Part shown: positions 36,302 to 45,449 of the stretch, piece after piece
Layout: every line of letters begins with the position of its first letter
Numbering within the stretch: the stretch's first letter is position 1
Assembly (NCBI GenBank): GCA_021298235.1
Contig: JAJTDX010000033.1
Coordinates: 1-47,552 of the forward strand
Direction of reading: 5' to 3'
Length of the DNA stretch: 47,552 nucleotides
From: Cryomorphaceae bacterium
GTDB taxonomy: Bacteria > Bacteroidota > Bacteroidia > Flavobacteriales > Crocinitomicaceae
Position numbers and translations under genes: made by a program
The notes under the pieces: generated by a model
What the model saw: the letters and a program-made list of their open reading frames with translations, nothing else
Databases searched by the model: none
What the model was told of the DNA's origin: nothing

Positions 36302-37089
36302 ACTCCTTATTGGAAATAGCAATCAAAGCAGCTCTTGAGGCGGGAAAGACGATTCTGGACATCTACTCTTCAGAGGACTTTGGGATTGAGACGAAAGAGG
36401 ATAATTCCCCACTGACTCGTGCAGACCTCGCCTCAAATGAAGTTATTTCAACATATCTTAATCAAACGGGGATACCGATTCTTTCTGAGGAAGGAAAATC
36501 TCTTAGCTATGCTCTAAGAAGTACGTATTCTCAATTGTGGATTGTTGACCCAATCGATGGAACGAAAGAATTCATTAAACGAAATGGAGAATTTACCGTC
36601 AACATTGCCTTAACCGAGAATGGAAAACCAATCCTGGGTGTCATCTTCGTTCCAGTGCTCAAGGAACTCTATTTTGCATCATCCGATGGATCTTTTAAAT
36701 GTTCGAATATCGATGATTCAATAGAATTAGCTGAACTCAACGCGCATGCACAGAGACTTCCTTTAAAATCCGACAACAGAAAATTTACGGTCGTTGCTAG
36801 TAGAAGCCACATGAACAAGGAAACGGAGGACTTCATAAAATCGCTTGAAAATGAAAAAGGCGAAGTAACCACCATTTCAAAAGGAAGCTCACTCAAACTT
36901 TGTTTAGTTGCTGAGGGTTCTGCGGATTGTTATCCAAGATTCGCACCCACGATGGAATGGGACATCGCGGCAGGGCATGCCATCTGTAAATTTTCCGATG
37001 CATCGGTAATTGATTACCAAACAAAGGAAGAGGTTGTATACAACAGAGAAGAATTAAGGAACAATTGGTTTATTGTCAGCCGGAACTAA
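36298..37089 (+). CDS. cysQ: 3'(2'),5'-bisphosphate nucleotidase
   Basis: This 263-residue inositol-monophosphatase-fold enzyme removes the 3' phosphate of PAP, the by-product of PAPS use. Metal-binding motifs are LSEEGK near residue 63, VDPIDGTKEFIKRNGEFTVN near 82, and EWDIAAGHAI near 220. The ATG at 36298 overlaps the cysC stop; an earlier start at 36256 would lie inside cysC. Its stop directly abuts the stop of the convergent unknown gene, with no gap. Confidence 0.95.
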   Translation: MNSLLEIAIKAALEAGKTILDIYSSEDFGIETKEDNSPLTRADLASNEVISTYLNQTGIPILSEEGKSLSYALRSTYSQLWIVDPIDGTKEFIKRNGEFTVNIALTENGKPILGVIFVPVLKELYFASSDGSFKCSNIDDSIELAELNAHAQRLPLKSDNRKFTVVASRSHMNKETEDFIKSLENEKGEVTTISKGSSLKLCLVAEGSADCYPRFAPTMEWDIAAGHAICKFSDASVIDYQTKEEVVYNREELRNNWFIVSRN

Positions 37090-37629
37090 TTAGGCCAACC
37101 TGTACTTTTTGAAAAACGCATCCCAATTCCATAGGAAATTGGACATTACCTCGTCCATTCGCTTTAGAAAAAGTGGGTTTGGTGCTTGCATTCTTTTGAA
37201 ATACTCGTCCTGAAAATCATTGAGCTCGTATTTGAAGAACAACGCTTTAGACATGCCATAGATCATATTCTTCGATGGATGATTGACCTTGGCAATGAAG
37301 CTCTGATATTCACGAATCATTGAAACAAACTGAGATTCAGGCATCCCATAAATTTTGGCGAGCTTTTCAAAAATCAATTTTTCAACTCTTCCTGCCTGCT
37401 CAGGTTCAAAGGTGCTTTCTAAGAAAGAAAGATTTCCAACTATGACAATCAAACCGAATTCACCACTGTTTTTCTCATCGATGGAAGGGGAAGTAACAAA
37501 AGACACGTCTTCATTCACCATCTGAGCCACCTCTTTAAAGCCATTATCTACAGAGTCAAAAATGGCGTTAATGAAAATATTTGCGAGTTGGTTATCGGTC
37601 AATTTTCTCTTAAGAATGGTTCCGAGCAT
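37090..37629 (-). CDS. Conserved-looking protein of unknown function
   Basis: This 179-residue cytoplasmic protein has no motif that I recognise. It is mostly helical by composition, with a mixed middle (FGLIVIVGNLSFLEST) and an aromatic-rich C-terminus (NFLWNWDAFFKKYR). The ATG at 37629 is chosen because a perfect -7 box lies 27 nt upstream; GTG at 37638 would add three residues. It is monocistronic and faces cysQ tail to tail. Confidence 0.75.
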   Translation of the reverse strand: MLGTILKRKLTDNQLANIFINAIFDSVDNGFKEVAQMVNEDVSFVTSPSIDEKNSGEFGLIVIVGNLSFLESTFEPEQAGRVEKLIFEKLAKIYGMPESQFVSMIREYQSFIAKVNHPSKNMIYGMSKALFFKYELNDFQDEYFKRMQAPNPLFLKRMDEVMSNFLWNWDAFFKKYRLA

Positions 37630-37656
37630 GTTTAACACTTTCTAATTGTCGCTTTA

Positions 37657-37664
37657 CAAATTTA
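37657..37664 (-). promoter_or_regulatory. -7 promoter box of the unknown gene
   Basis: TAAATTTG on the minus strand matches TAnnTTTG exactly, 27 nt before the ATG at 37629. The rest of the 37639-37822 gap shows nothing else that I can name. Confidence 0.45.
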
Positions 37665-37822
37665 AACTTCCAAGACTCGCGAATAAAGTTCCCATGCTGA
37701 CTGTTTATCAACTAAGTTTTCAACACAATTGATACATTCATTGAAAAGCCTGCGCAGTTGAACTAAATCAAGGCTAAAGTTAGGCAATTTTCTCTGAGTT
37801 TGGACATCAAAAGTTCAAATAC

Positions 37823-40312
37823 ATGACAAAAGGACTTTCCTCTGAAGAAGCAAAAAAACAACTTCGCACCTATGGACTCAACCAAATTCGTCGTGCGACG
37901 GAAGGAAAGGTCGGGGCGGTTTTTCTAGATATAGTAAAGGAACCCATGATCTTTTTACTGATTATGTGCTCTGTTCTTTATTTTATTATTGGTGGTAGAA
38001 TAGAAGGAATAGTTCTTTTTGCGATGGTAGGCATGGTGATTGGAATTTCACTTTATCAGAAAGTCCGCTCTGATCATGCCCTCGAAGAACTTAAGAGGTT
38101 GTCTGCACCCAAAGCATCTGTGTACCGAGATGGCGTAATTATTTCCATTCCTGCGCTCGAGGTAGTACCTGAGGACGTTTGTGTGCTATCCGCCGGTGAC
38201 AGAATACCTGCAGATGGTATATTACTCAAGGCCAATCAGCTGCTTATAAACGAGGCAATTCTAACAGGAGAGTCCATACCAGTCGAAAAAAACATGAACG
38301 TCGGCGAGTCCGCTGTTTATTGCGGTACCATGGTACTTTCAGGAAATGGTCTTTTGCTAGTGAAGACAACTGGCGACAGAACCAGGATTGGTGAAATTGG
38401 GAAGAAACTAGTCCGAATTAAGAAAAGTGAGTCACCACTTCAAAAATCTGTTCAAAATTTGGTCAGAATCATGGGGAGTGTTGCACTTGTTGTTACGTTG
38501 ATATTAGTGTCTATACTTTATTTTCGTTCCACCAACCTTGTACAGTCACTTCTCAGTGGACTTGCGACAGCAATGGCATTGATTCCTGAAGAATTTCCAG
38601 TAATATTAAGTGTTTTCATTGCCATAGGTACATGGCGATTGTCACGAATTAATGTACTCATGCGCGAGCCCAGAGTAGTCGAAATTCTCGGTTCAGCAAA
38701 TATTCTTTGTGTCGACAAAACCGGAACAATAACCCACAACAAAATTATTCTGGAACAGATCGTTACCCAAAAGAATACCTTCTCATTGAATGAAAAACAA
38801 ATATCGAGCGAGATTACTGAGCTTTTAAAAATTCTCTCTGTGTTATATGAACGAGACAGCACTGACCCAATAGAAAATGCGATCCGGAAAGCTACTTCCA
38901 AGACAAAAATTTCTTCGAGATATCAAGTTAGGCATGTTCCATTTAACCATCATTTGAGGTATTCCAAAACAGCACTCAGGGGTGAGAATAAGAAAGAATT
39001 TTACTTCTTGAAAGGAGCACCCGAGGTTTTATTGAATAAATGTTCCCTAAGCAAGGACGAAAGAAAGAAGCTTGAATTGCGACTAAATAATTTAATTCAA
39101 GAGGGATTTAGGGTTTTAGCCGTGATAAGACAGAATGAGAAACAGAATGAGAAACAGAATGAAAGACAGAATGAGAAACAGAATGAGAAACAAAGCGAGA
39201 ATAAAAGTTCGCATTTAGGAAGTAAAGAAAAATTAGTTTGCCAATTCATTTGTTTTCTGGCATTTTCAGATCCAATTCGACAAGAAGTTCCATCTGCAAT
39301 TCAAGAATGTAAAAGTGCAGGAATCAGGGTAATTATGATGACGGGCGACCATTCAGGCACAGCCATACATATTGCAAAAAAAATCGGGATTGAAAATTCA
39401 GACCATACACTTACAGGAATAGAAATTGACAACCTAAACGATCAACTGCTTATCAAAAAACTCAAAGATGTTCGTGTTCTTTCGCGCGTCGATCCAATGC
39501 ATAAACTCCGAATTGTTCAGCTCCTCAAACGGGGTAAAAACCTTGTTGCAATGACTGGAGACGGTGTCAATGATGCTCCTTCACTGAAAGCGGCGCATAT
39601 AGGCATAGCTATGGGGATAAAAGGTACTGACGTCGCTCGTGAAGCTTCTTCTATCGTGCTAATGGACGATAATTTTGCATCCATTGTTTCGGGAATAAAA
39701 TTAGGTCGAATGATCTCCGACAACCTTGAAAAAGCAATATCTTATGCCTTATCTGTGCATATCCCCATTATCCTATTGACCTTGATCCCATTATTTGGAT
39801 CAACGTTTCCTTTGCTTTTACTGCCCATCCATGTGGTTTTCATGGAATTAATCATTGATCCAGTATCCTCAATCGCATTTGAAACGCAACCCATAGAACA
39901 AAACCGGATGACGAGTGGTCCGAAAAGGGCTCCTAAACACGTTTTAAGCGCCGCCTCTCTCGGATCGAGCATCGTAGATGGTATATTGGTAACATTAGTG
40001 GTATTGTGTGTGTTTTTTCTAATTAGGTCCGGTGAAACACACGAAGAGATTCGTGCTGTATGTTTTTACAGCTTGATTACATCGAATAGTTTACTTGCTC
40101 TTTCGAGGCTTTCAAACAAAAACTCGGTCATTACAACTTTAATTCATCAAAATATTGCACTCATTGGCTGTATGACCATTCCATTGCTTCAACACATATT
40201 TCAGCTGAGACTCCCCTCTGGTAAAAACTTGGCAATTGCATCAGCAATACCTCTCCTCTTACTTTTGATCATTGAATTACGGAAACTATGGCGGCAAAAA
40301 AGACTTTCTTAA
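37823..40312 (+). CDS. P-type cation-transporting ATPase (P2-like)
   Basis: This 829-residue membrane pump couples ATP hydrolysis to cation transport. It has the N-terminal GLSSEEAKKQL segment, actuator TGES near residue 150, the M4 motif PEEFPVIL, the phosphorylated Asp in DKTGT near 297, MTGDGVNDAP near 577, and M6 HVVFMELIIDPVSSI. The overall form is Ca2+-ATPase-like, but M6 has MELIIDP rather than the usual NLVTD pattern, so the ion is uncertain. The nucleotide-binding domain holds an unusual QNEK repeat (residues 437-460) just before the FLAFSDPIR start of the P domain. Confidence 0.93.
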   Translation: MTKGLSSEEAKKQLRTYGLNQIRRATEGKVGAVFLDIVKEPMIFLLIMCSVLYFIIGGRIEGIVLFAMVGMVIGISLYQKVRSDHALEELKRLSAPKASVYRDGVIISIPALEVVPEDVCVLSAGDRIPADGILLKANQLLINEAILTGESIPVEKNMNVGESAVYCGTMVLSGNGLLLVKTTGDRTRIGEIGKKLVRIKKSESPLQKSVQNLVRIMGSVALVVTLILVSILYFRSTNLVQSLLSGLATAMALIPEEFPVILSVFIAIGTWRLSRINVLMREPRVVEILGSANILCVDKTGTITHNKIILEQIVTQKNTFSLNEKQISSEITELLKILSVLYERDSTDPIENAIRKATSKTKISSRYQVRHVPFNHHLRYSKTALRGENKKEFYFLKGAPEVLLNKCSLSKDERKKLELRLNNLIQEGFRVLAVIRQNEKQNEKQNERQNEKQNEKQSENKSSHLGSKEKLVCQFICFLAFSDPIRQEVPSAIQECKSAGIRVIMMTGDHSGTAIHIAKKIGIENSDHTLTGIEIDNLNDQLLIKKLKDVRVLSRVDPMHKLRIVQLLKRGKNLVAMTGDGVNDAPSLKAAHIGIAMGIKGTDVAREASSIVLMDDNFASIVSGIKLGRMISDNLEKAISYALSVHIPIILLTLIPLFGSTFPLLLLPIHVVFMELIIDPVSSIAFETQPIEQNRMTSGPKRAPKHVLSAASLGSSIVDGILVTLVVLCVFFLIRSGETHEEIRAVCFYSLITSNSLLALSRLSNKNSVITTLIHQNIALIGCMTIPLLQHIFQLRLPSGKNLAIASAIPLLLLLIIELRKLWRQKRLS
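39131..39202 (+). repeat. 12-bp in-frame tandem repeat in the P-type ATPase
   Basis: Six 12-bp units run without a gap. Units 1, 2, 4 and 5 are CAGAATGAGAAA, unit 3 is CAGAATGAAAGA and unit 6 has decayed to CAAAGCGAGAAT. They encode QNEK-QNEK-QNER-QNEK-QNEK-QSEN. Because each unit is four codons, copy-number change keeps the frame. It falls in a surface loop between the nucleotide-binding and phosphorylation domains. Confidence 0.9.
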
Positions 40313-40351
40313 GCGCAAGTGGATAGAATGAAATCTATTCACAAGTACAAA

Positions 40352-40369
40352 GAGCTATTTGAATAGCTC
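40352..40369 (-). terminator. Hairpin at the pafA 3' end
   Basis: GAGCTATT and AATAGCTC form a perfect 8-bp stem around 2 nt. The pafA stop codon lies within it. On the minus strand it is followed by TTTGTACTTG, a short T-rich tail; on the plus strand it is followed by As. It is a moderate candidate terminator for pafA, and could also act for the convergent P-type ATPase gene. Confidence 0.45.
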
Positions 40370-41992
40370 AAAAATTGGCTCACCAGACATACTGCCAGTT
40401 CGTTGTAATTTCAATAGCACTGATAAAGTAGGTGCGATATCTGTTATATCAACTTTCCTCAGCACTTCATCCCTCTTGATCCCATTTCCATAAAAGAGTA
40501 ATGGGACATGAGTATCATAGTTAAAAGCGGATCCGTGACTTGTCCCCACGTGTGCTGTGGGAATATCCTTAGTTTTAGGAAGGTATCCAGATTCTAGTAA
40601 AAAGATCACATCGCCACTTTCCTCTTTGTGGTAACCTTTTTGCAACATTTCAAACCACTGATCACCAACAACTCCACCTTTAAATTCAGTAGAAGTATAG
40701 ACTGCCTTAGCCTCTTCCCATTGTGCTATTTCAGCCGAAACAGCTTGTTCAATTTCAGAAATCGATGCGTTTTTCGAACGTATCAAAGAATGATCAAGGT
40801 AAATATTACAATTCACCAATCGTGCAATAGGATCAAATCCAAATCGTTCCAAAAGATTTTTTCGTAATTGCGGCATATATTCCTCCGAGAAAAAATATCC
40901 ACCGGGAAGTTTATTATCTACCAACTGCTGTGGAACGGGTACAACCGCATGATCCGCTGTGAGAACTACCATGAACCCCTTCTTGCCAAGTTGCTTTTCT
41001 AAAAAATCCATAAGCTTGGACAAATCCTGATCTAGCCTGAGATATATATCCTCCAATTCAACAGAATAAGGCCCAAACGCATGTCCTACAAGGTCAGGTG
41101 TAGAATAACTGATACAAAGAATATCAGCAAATTCATCGTGCCCAAGTTTTTCTGCCTTTATCCCATTCATCGCTAAATCGGTTAAAGCGGTATTAGCAAA
41201 TGGTGTGTAGGAAAAAAGTGAAAAATCCTGAGAATTTTCACTCATTTTAGTCAAATCATAGGGAAATACAGGCAAGTCCTTTCCGGGAAAAACCTGTTCG
41301 TAAGGAGAATTATCTGGCCCACTTTCAGTGTAGGAAGAAATCTCATATAGAGTATTCCAGATAGAACTCAATGCCTTTTTTGGTCTTTCCTCCGCATTGA
41401 ATTGAGCCACCCATTCCGGTAATTCTTTTTTGAAAAATGAACTTGTAATGAACTTTCCGGAGTACGCATCAAACCAATAGGATCCATCACTTAAATGTCC
41501 ACCCGGAAGAATGGCTCCCCGATCTTTGATTGACATAGACAACACCTTTGAAGTCGGATAAGTCAACTTCAACTGATCTGTTAAGGTCGTTGTTTTTAGG
41601 TGATGTGGCGAACATTGCCCTTCCTTTGTAGTGCTTCCAACTGTTTGAACTGAGGAATCATCCACACAGTTAATTAGTTCACCAGATGTTCGATCGTACC
41701 ACTCATTTGCTACAATACCATGATCTGATGGAGTTGTTCCGGTGTAGATCGACGCGTGACCGGGGCCGGTATACGTGGGAACATAATTGTATCGAGTATT
41801 GCGACAATTTACTCCCTGATACATAAGTCTTCTAAATCCATTCTTAGAGAATTTCTGCTCGAAGCGATATAAGTAATCATAACACATCTGATCGACCACA
41901 ATTGTCACAATCAGCTTGGGGGTATCAATCTTTTTTTGAGCAAAAACACCAAATGTGATTGGTAGCACGAAAAAAATTATCAGAAGTCTCAT
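40355..41992 (-). CDS. pafA: PafA-type alkaline phosphatase
   Basis: This 545-residue exported phosphatase splits phosphate monoesters. The signal peptide runs to about residue 18 (FGVFAQ). The nucleophilic Thr75 is in PTYTGPGHAS, Asn96 in VANEWYD, and Lys156/Arg158 in SIKDRGA; the spacings equal those of PafA T79, N100, K162 and R164. The metal-ligand motifs TADHA and GTSHG are present. PafA-type enzymes are expressed even when phosphate is plentiful. The ATG at 41992 is chosen because it gives a clean signal peptide and lies just after a -7 box; the open frame from 42046 adds residues without signal character. Confidence 0.93.
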   Translation of the reverse strand: MRLLIIFFVLPITFGVFAQKKIDTPKLIVTIVVDQMCYDYLYRFEQKFSKNGFRRLMYQGVNCRNTRYNYVPTYTGPGHASIYTGTTPSDHGIVANEWYDRTSGELINCVDDSSVQTVGSTTKEGQCSPHHLKTTTLTDQLKLTYPTSKVLSMSIKDRGAILPGGHLSDGSYWFDAYSGKFITSSFFKKELPEWVAQFNAEERPKKALSSIWNTLYEISSYTESGPDNSPYEQVFPGKDLPVFPYDLTKMSENSQDFSLFSYTPFANTALTDLAMNGIKAEKLGHDEFADILCISYSTPDLVGHAFGPYSVELEDIYLRLDQDLSKLMDFLEKQLGKKGFMVVLTADHAVVPVPQQLVDNKLPGGYFFSEEYMPQLRKNLLERFGFDPIARLVNCNIYLDHSLIRSKNASISEIEQAVSAEIAQWEEAKAVYTSTEFKGGVVGDQWFEMLQKGYHKEESGDVIFLLESGYLPKTKDIPTAHVGTSHGSAFNYDTHVPLLFYGNGIKRDEVLRKVDITDIAPTLSVLLKLQRTGSMSGEPIFELFK

Positions 41993-42006
41993 TAAAACAT
42001 TTTTCT

Positions 42007-42043
42007 CAAAAATAAACAAAGACAAAGGACCGTTATAATTTTG
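42007..42043. promoter_or_regulatory. Divergent -7 boxes of pafA and miaE
   Basis: TATTTTTG on the minus strand (42007-42014) lies 14 nt before the pafA ATG at 41992. TAATTTTG on the plus strand (42036-42043) lies 8 nt before the miaE ATG at 42052. Both match TAnnTTTG exactly. The start points diverge from a 59-bp gap, so the upstream parts of the two promoters overlap. The pafA box supports the start at 41992. Confidence 0.55.
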
Positions 42044-42051
42044 CAAATAAA

Positions 42052-42648
42052 ATGACTATGCTCGGATTGAAGATGCCTACAGACCCACGCTGGGTGAATA
42101 TTGCTGAAAAGAACATCGAAGAGATTCTGATCGACCATGCATTTTGTGAACAAAAAGCGGCTAGTAATGCCATCTCCATCATAGTTCAATACCCGCATTA
42201 TACGGATCTTGTAGAGGCCATGACAGCCATTTGCAAAGAGGAGATGGAGCATTTTGATATGGTGCATCAAAAATTGATCGAGCGAGGGATGAAACTAGGT
42301 TTTGAACGCAAAGACCCATACGTTCATGATTTATTGGAATACCTCAAAAAACACAAAGACACAGGTTCTCGGGAGAGTCATTTCGTGAATCAAATGTTAT
42401 TTGCCGCAATGATTGAAGCACGAAGTTGCGAACGGTTCAAAATATTATCAGAAGAACTCAAAGATGAGGATTTGAAAATTTTTTACCGGTCTTTAATGGA
42501 AAGTGAAGCGAGACACTACACCACCTTTCTGGGGTTTGCGAGAAAATATGGGCAAAACATAGATGTAGATGCCCGTTGGCAGGATTTTCTGGAATTCGAA
42601 GCCACTCTCATGGAAAAATATGGAACGAGTGAAAGTATGCACGGTTAG
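42052..42648 (+). CDS. miaE: tRNA-(ms2io6A)-hydroxylase-like diiron protein
   Basis: This 198-residue four-helix-bundle protein matches the MiaE family, which hydroxylates the isopentenyl group of modified A37 in tRNA. Diiron ligands are in IDHAFCEQKAASN, CKEEMEHFDMVH, MIEARSCERF and MESEARHYTTF. Length is normal. Function in Bacteroidota members is not well studied. ATG at 42058 is an alternative start. Its stop overlaps the sbtA stop by 4 nt on the other strand. Confidence 0.9.
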   Translation: MTMLGLKMPTDPRWVNIAEKNIEEILIDHAFCEQKAASNAISIIVQYPHYTDLVEAMTAICKEEMEHFDMVHQKLIERGMKLGFERKDPYVHDLLEYLKKHKDTGSRESHFVNQMLFAAMIEARSCERFKILSEELKDEDLKIFYRSLMESEARHYTTFLGFARKYGQNIDVDARWQDFLEFEATLMEKYGTSESMHG

Positions 42649-43604
42649 GACATGCAAATAAAATAGTAGATGGGCATTCCAACAGTTATATTGAAAGGAA
42701 AAGTAATGGCTAAAGCCATTGGGATGAATATCCCGGGATTTGCTTTAGGAACGGCTATTTTCATAGCTGCAGGCACCGCGATATAGGATGCACTAGCTGC
42801 AAGTATGGCCAATATAAAACCATCCGAAGGAGACGTACATACATATTTGGAGAAAAATGCCACTAGGATACCATTTATCAGTGGAATGAGGATCGCAAAT
42901 AACAACGGGAACCATCCCATTTTCATAAAGTCACTTATTTTCCTCCCACTCGTAATACCCATGTCGAGAAGAAAAATTGCAAGAAATCCTTTAAACAAAT
43001 CCGTTGTAAACGGCTTGATACCCATTGCTTGTTCTTCGGAAGCAATGAAACCGATCACTAAACTTCCAAGAATCAGCAACACGCTGCCATTGGTTAAAGC
43101 ATGCTTGGAAATATACCAAATCGAACTGTTGTTTTGCTCCCTTCGGCTGAAGAGTTTGATAAGTAAAACCCCCACAATGATTGCTGGTGCCTCCATCAGT
43201 GCCATTACAGCTACCATATGTCCGCTGAATTGCATGGAATGTGCCTCTAAATAAGTCGACGCAGTAACAAAGGTCACAGCTGAGACAGAACCATAGGCTG
43301 CAGCAATAGCTCCTGAGTTTTCTACACCAAGTCGGGGCTTGAGAATGAAAAAAGTATAAAACGGAATCAGAACAGCTGTCAATATTCCAAAACAAATAGT
43401 CAGTACGATCTCGAGTGTTATCTCACTGTGAGAAAGTTCTTGTCCTCCCTTAAATCCAATTGCAAAAAGTAAATACAATGAAATGAATTTTGATGAGTTG
43501 GACGGAATCTTCAAGTCACTGCGCAGCCACACAGCTATCATGCCGAGGAAAAAAAACAGCAATGCAGGATTAGAGAGGTTTTCTGCTAGTAATTGCAGGT
43601 TCAT
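42645..43604 (-). CDS. SbtA-family sodium-dependent bicarbonate transporter
   Basis: This 319-residue membrane protein with about ten helices belongs to the SbtA (DUF897) family, whose known cyanobacterial members import bicarbonate with sodium. The N-terminus NLSNPALLFFFLGMIAVWLRSDLKIP and the FKGG after helix 2 are typical. The ATG at 43604 lies inside the 3' end of sua5, a 35-nt overlap; no later start keeps helix 1. No separate PII-like SbtB is beside it, but a CutA-like protein is encoded in the same operon. Substrate is inferred from the family only. Confidence 0.88.
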   Translation of the reverse strand: MNLQLLAENLSNPALLFFFLGMIAVWLRSDLKIPSNSSKFISLYLLFAIGFKGGQELSHSEITLEIVLTICFGILTAVLIPFYTFFILKPRLGVENSGAIAAAYGSVSAVTFVTASTYLEAHSMQFSGHMVAVMALMEAPAIIVGVLLIKLFSRREQNNSSIWYISKHALTNGSVLLILGSLVIGFIASEEQAMGIKPFTTDLFKGFLAIFLLDMGITSGRKISDFMKMGWFPLLFAILIPLINGILVAFFSKYVCTSPSDGFILAILAASASYIAVPAAMKIAVPKANPGIFIPMALAITFPFNITVGMPIYYFICMS

Positions 43605-44592
43605 TTTTCAGTAATTTTTGAAGTTCAAGCTCTGATTTAGACGCCCGAGTCAACTTATCATTTAAAGCTACTCCGATACCCTCAAGAGGTGCCTTTTCAA
43701 ATAGTATGAGGTCCAAATCCAGTCCGTCCAGCTCACGGATTCTTGCGTACAAGTTCCTTGCTGCTTCGTTTAAATCCAACTTTTCAGACAACACTCTTAT
43801 TTCTACACCATCGGGTTTTTCTCGAGATTCAAATGAGAGAATGCCTAATTTGAGTTGCGCCTTGGCAGTTAAATAATCAGAAACATCCTCAACCAAAAAT
43901 GCAGGTGTTGAAGGTGCGTAATGTTGATCCATCATTCCGGGTGCGATCGGGTGAGTGTGTTTTACAGTGTATGAATTGATTTTCCCGATTGAATTTTCCA
44001 GAAGCTGCACATCCAGCGCACCAGGCCTCAATAGAACAGGTTCCTGGTTTTCCCCTACTCCAATGATTGTCGATTCAATGCCACAGGCGCAGTTACCGCC
44101 ATCCAGTATGTACGATATTTTCCCCTTCAGGTCCTGTAACACATGTTCCGGTTTTGTGGGACTTGTTCGGCCATATAAATTTGCACTCGGAGCAGCTAAA
44201 GGAAATTCCAGCATTTGCAATAATTGGAGCATGACCCTATGTTGAGGAACTCGAACAGCTACTGTGCTTTTTCCGGCAGTAACGATCGAGGGAACATTGC
44301 TTTTTTTAGGAAGAACCAACGTCAATGGGCCAGGCCAGAATTCGTTCATAAGTTGCTCCGCCCACGGAGGACATGATTCTACCACCTGCATGGCTGATTT
44401 CTTGCAAGGAAAATGAAGTATCAAGGGATTGAACGAAGGCCTTTCTTTGACCTTGAATATTTTATCCACTGCGTTAACATCAAAGCCATTGGCAGCCAGA
44501 CCATAAACGGTCTCTGTTGGAATAGCTACAACTTCCGAATTTTTCAATAGAGAAGCAGCTCTCAATAGATCAGAGTCGATACAGGTGATCAT
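43570..44592 (-). CDS. L-threonylcarbamoyladenylate synthase (Sua5 type)
   Basis: This 340-residue enzyme makes threonylcarbamoyl-AMP from threonine, ATP and bicarbonate for the t6A37 tRNA modification. The YrdC domain has TETVYGLAANGF near the N-terminus, PSFNPLILH, and PLAAPSANLYGRTSPT; a linker with PGALDVQLL leads to the extra C-terminal Sua5 domain, so it is the long form. The ATG at 44592 overlaps the previous stop as ATGA; an ATG at 44601 is less likely. Its last 35 nt overlap the sbtA start. Bicarbonate being its substrate may explain the neighbour. Confidence 0.93.
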   Translation of the reverse strand: MITCIDSDLLRAASLLKNSEVVAIPTETVYGLAANGFDVNAVDKIFKVKERPSFNPLILHFPCKKSAMQVVESCPPWAEQLMNEFWPGPLTLVLPKKSNVPSIVTAGKSTVAVRVPQHRVMLQLLQMLEFPLAAPSANLYGRTSPTKPEHVLQDLKGKISYILDGGNCACGIESTIIGVGENQEPVLLRPGALDVQLLENSIGKINSYTVKHTHPIAPGMMDQHYAPSTPAFLVEDVSDYLTAKAQLKLGILSFESREKPDGVEIRVLSEKLDLNEAARNLYARIRELDGLDLDLILFEKAPLEGIGVALNDKLTRASKSELELQKLLKNEPAITSRKPL

Positions 44593-45449
44593 GGGTTGCA
44601 ATGATTACAATACATGGGATCCTCTACATTTTTTACAACGGGCATTTCGTGTCTGAGACCACAAAATTTGCAGACTCTGAGTGTTAAACGAATTGAATTG
44701 GTTGGCAGTCCACACCAGCTACAAGGCAATCCTGTCACAACATCCTTTATGGTAAAGTCTGGCATATGGCATTCCGGACAATAGGATTCAATGGCAATTT
44801 TTAATTTCGTAGCAACACGTTCAATGACACGCATGCGCGAGGGGTTATTCATCGCACGCATATCTGTTTCGACATGAACGAAATGAGCATCCTTTATAAA
44901 CTCCTTAAAAACAGCTTGCAACGTATTTGCATCCTTTATGCCTTTTTCAATCTTTTCATCTGTTCGTAAGATGAGTGCATGATGAGGAAATCCAACTTTA
45001 TTCGCAAATTCAGCCAATTCGTCGTCATTCTGAACTTTGAGGGAATCAAAGTTTGTTTCAGTGCTTAACTCCTTCACGACGATTTCCAGATCATTCTTAA
45101 AATCTTTTAACATCAAAAGCTCCTCGTCTGCCACGGCATAGGGAATAAGCGGATGAGCACCAAAAGAACCTTCACTTGCTATGACAAGATCAATGTTTGT
45201 ATGTTCCCTGGCATGAATGCATTTATTCCGTAATGTAGTTAGTGGATCATCGATTCGTTCTATCTCACCGCTGAATGTTCCAAACTGGTCGGTATCTAAT
45301 TCAATCGAATCCTTCATCCTCATTCCCAGCGACTGCAGCACTGGTTCAATAACTTTGCCCTTACCATGCATGGTGGCAATAACTACTTCCCTCCCACTAA
45401 ATAAATCAGTCGTTTTCACGGCTTGTGTTTTCACGAATAAATTGATCAA
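44589..45449 (-). CDS. DUF6671 family protein with C-terminal zinc ribbons
   Basis: This protein of up to 286 residues appears to match DUF6671, whose function is not known. The conserved core runs from IATMHGKGKVIEP through FGTFSGEIERIDDPLTTLR and ASEGSFGAHP to VETDMRAMNNPSRM. The C-terminus holds four CxxC pairs (CPEC, CSWC, CKFC, CNHC), which should bind two zinc ions. The ATG at 45449 overlaps the CutA-like gene by 44 nt; GTG at 45419 is an alternative with a 14-nt overlap. sua5 starts within its stop codon. Confidence 0.8.
   Translation of the reverse strand: MINLFVKTQAVKTTDLFSGREVVIATMHGKGKVIEPVLQSLGMRMKDSIELDTDQFGTFSGEIERIDDPLTTLRNKCIHAREHTNIDLVIASEGSFGAHPLIPYAVADEELLMLKDFKNDLEIVVKELSTETNFDSLKVQNDDELAEFANKVGFPHHALILRTDEKIEKGIKDANTLQAVFKEFIKDAHFVHVETDMRAMNNPSRMRVIERVATKLKIAIESYCPECHMPDFTIKDVVTGLPCSWCGLPTNSIRLTLRVCKFCGLRHEMPVVKNVEDPMYCNHCNP

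Noticed and set aside
39131..39202. Possible CRISPR or assembly repeat
   Set aside because: Units are 12 bp, directly joined without spacers and in frame with the pump protein; this is a coding minisatellite.
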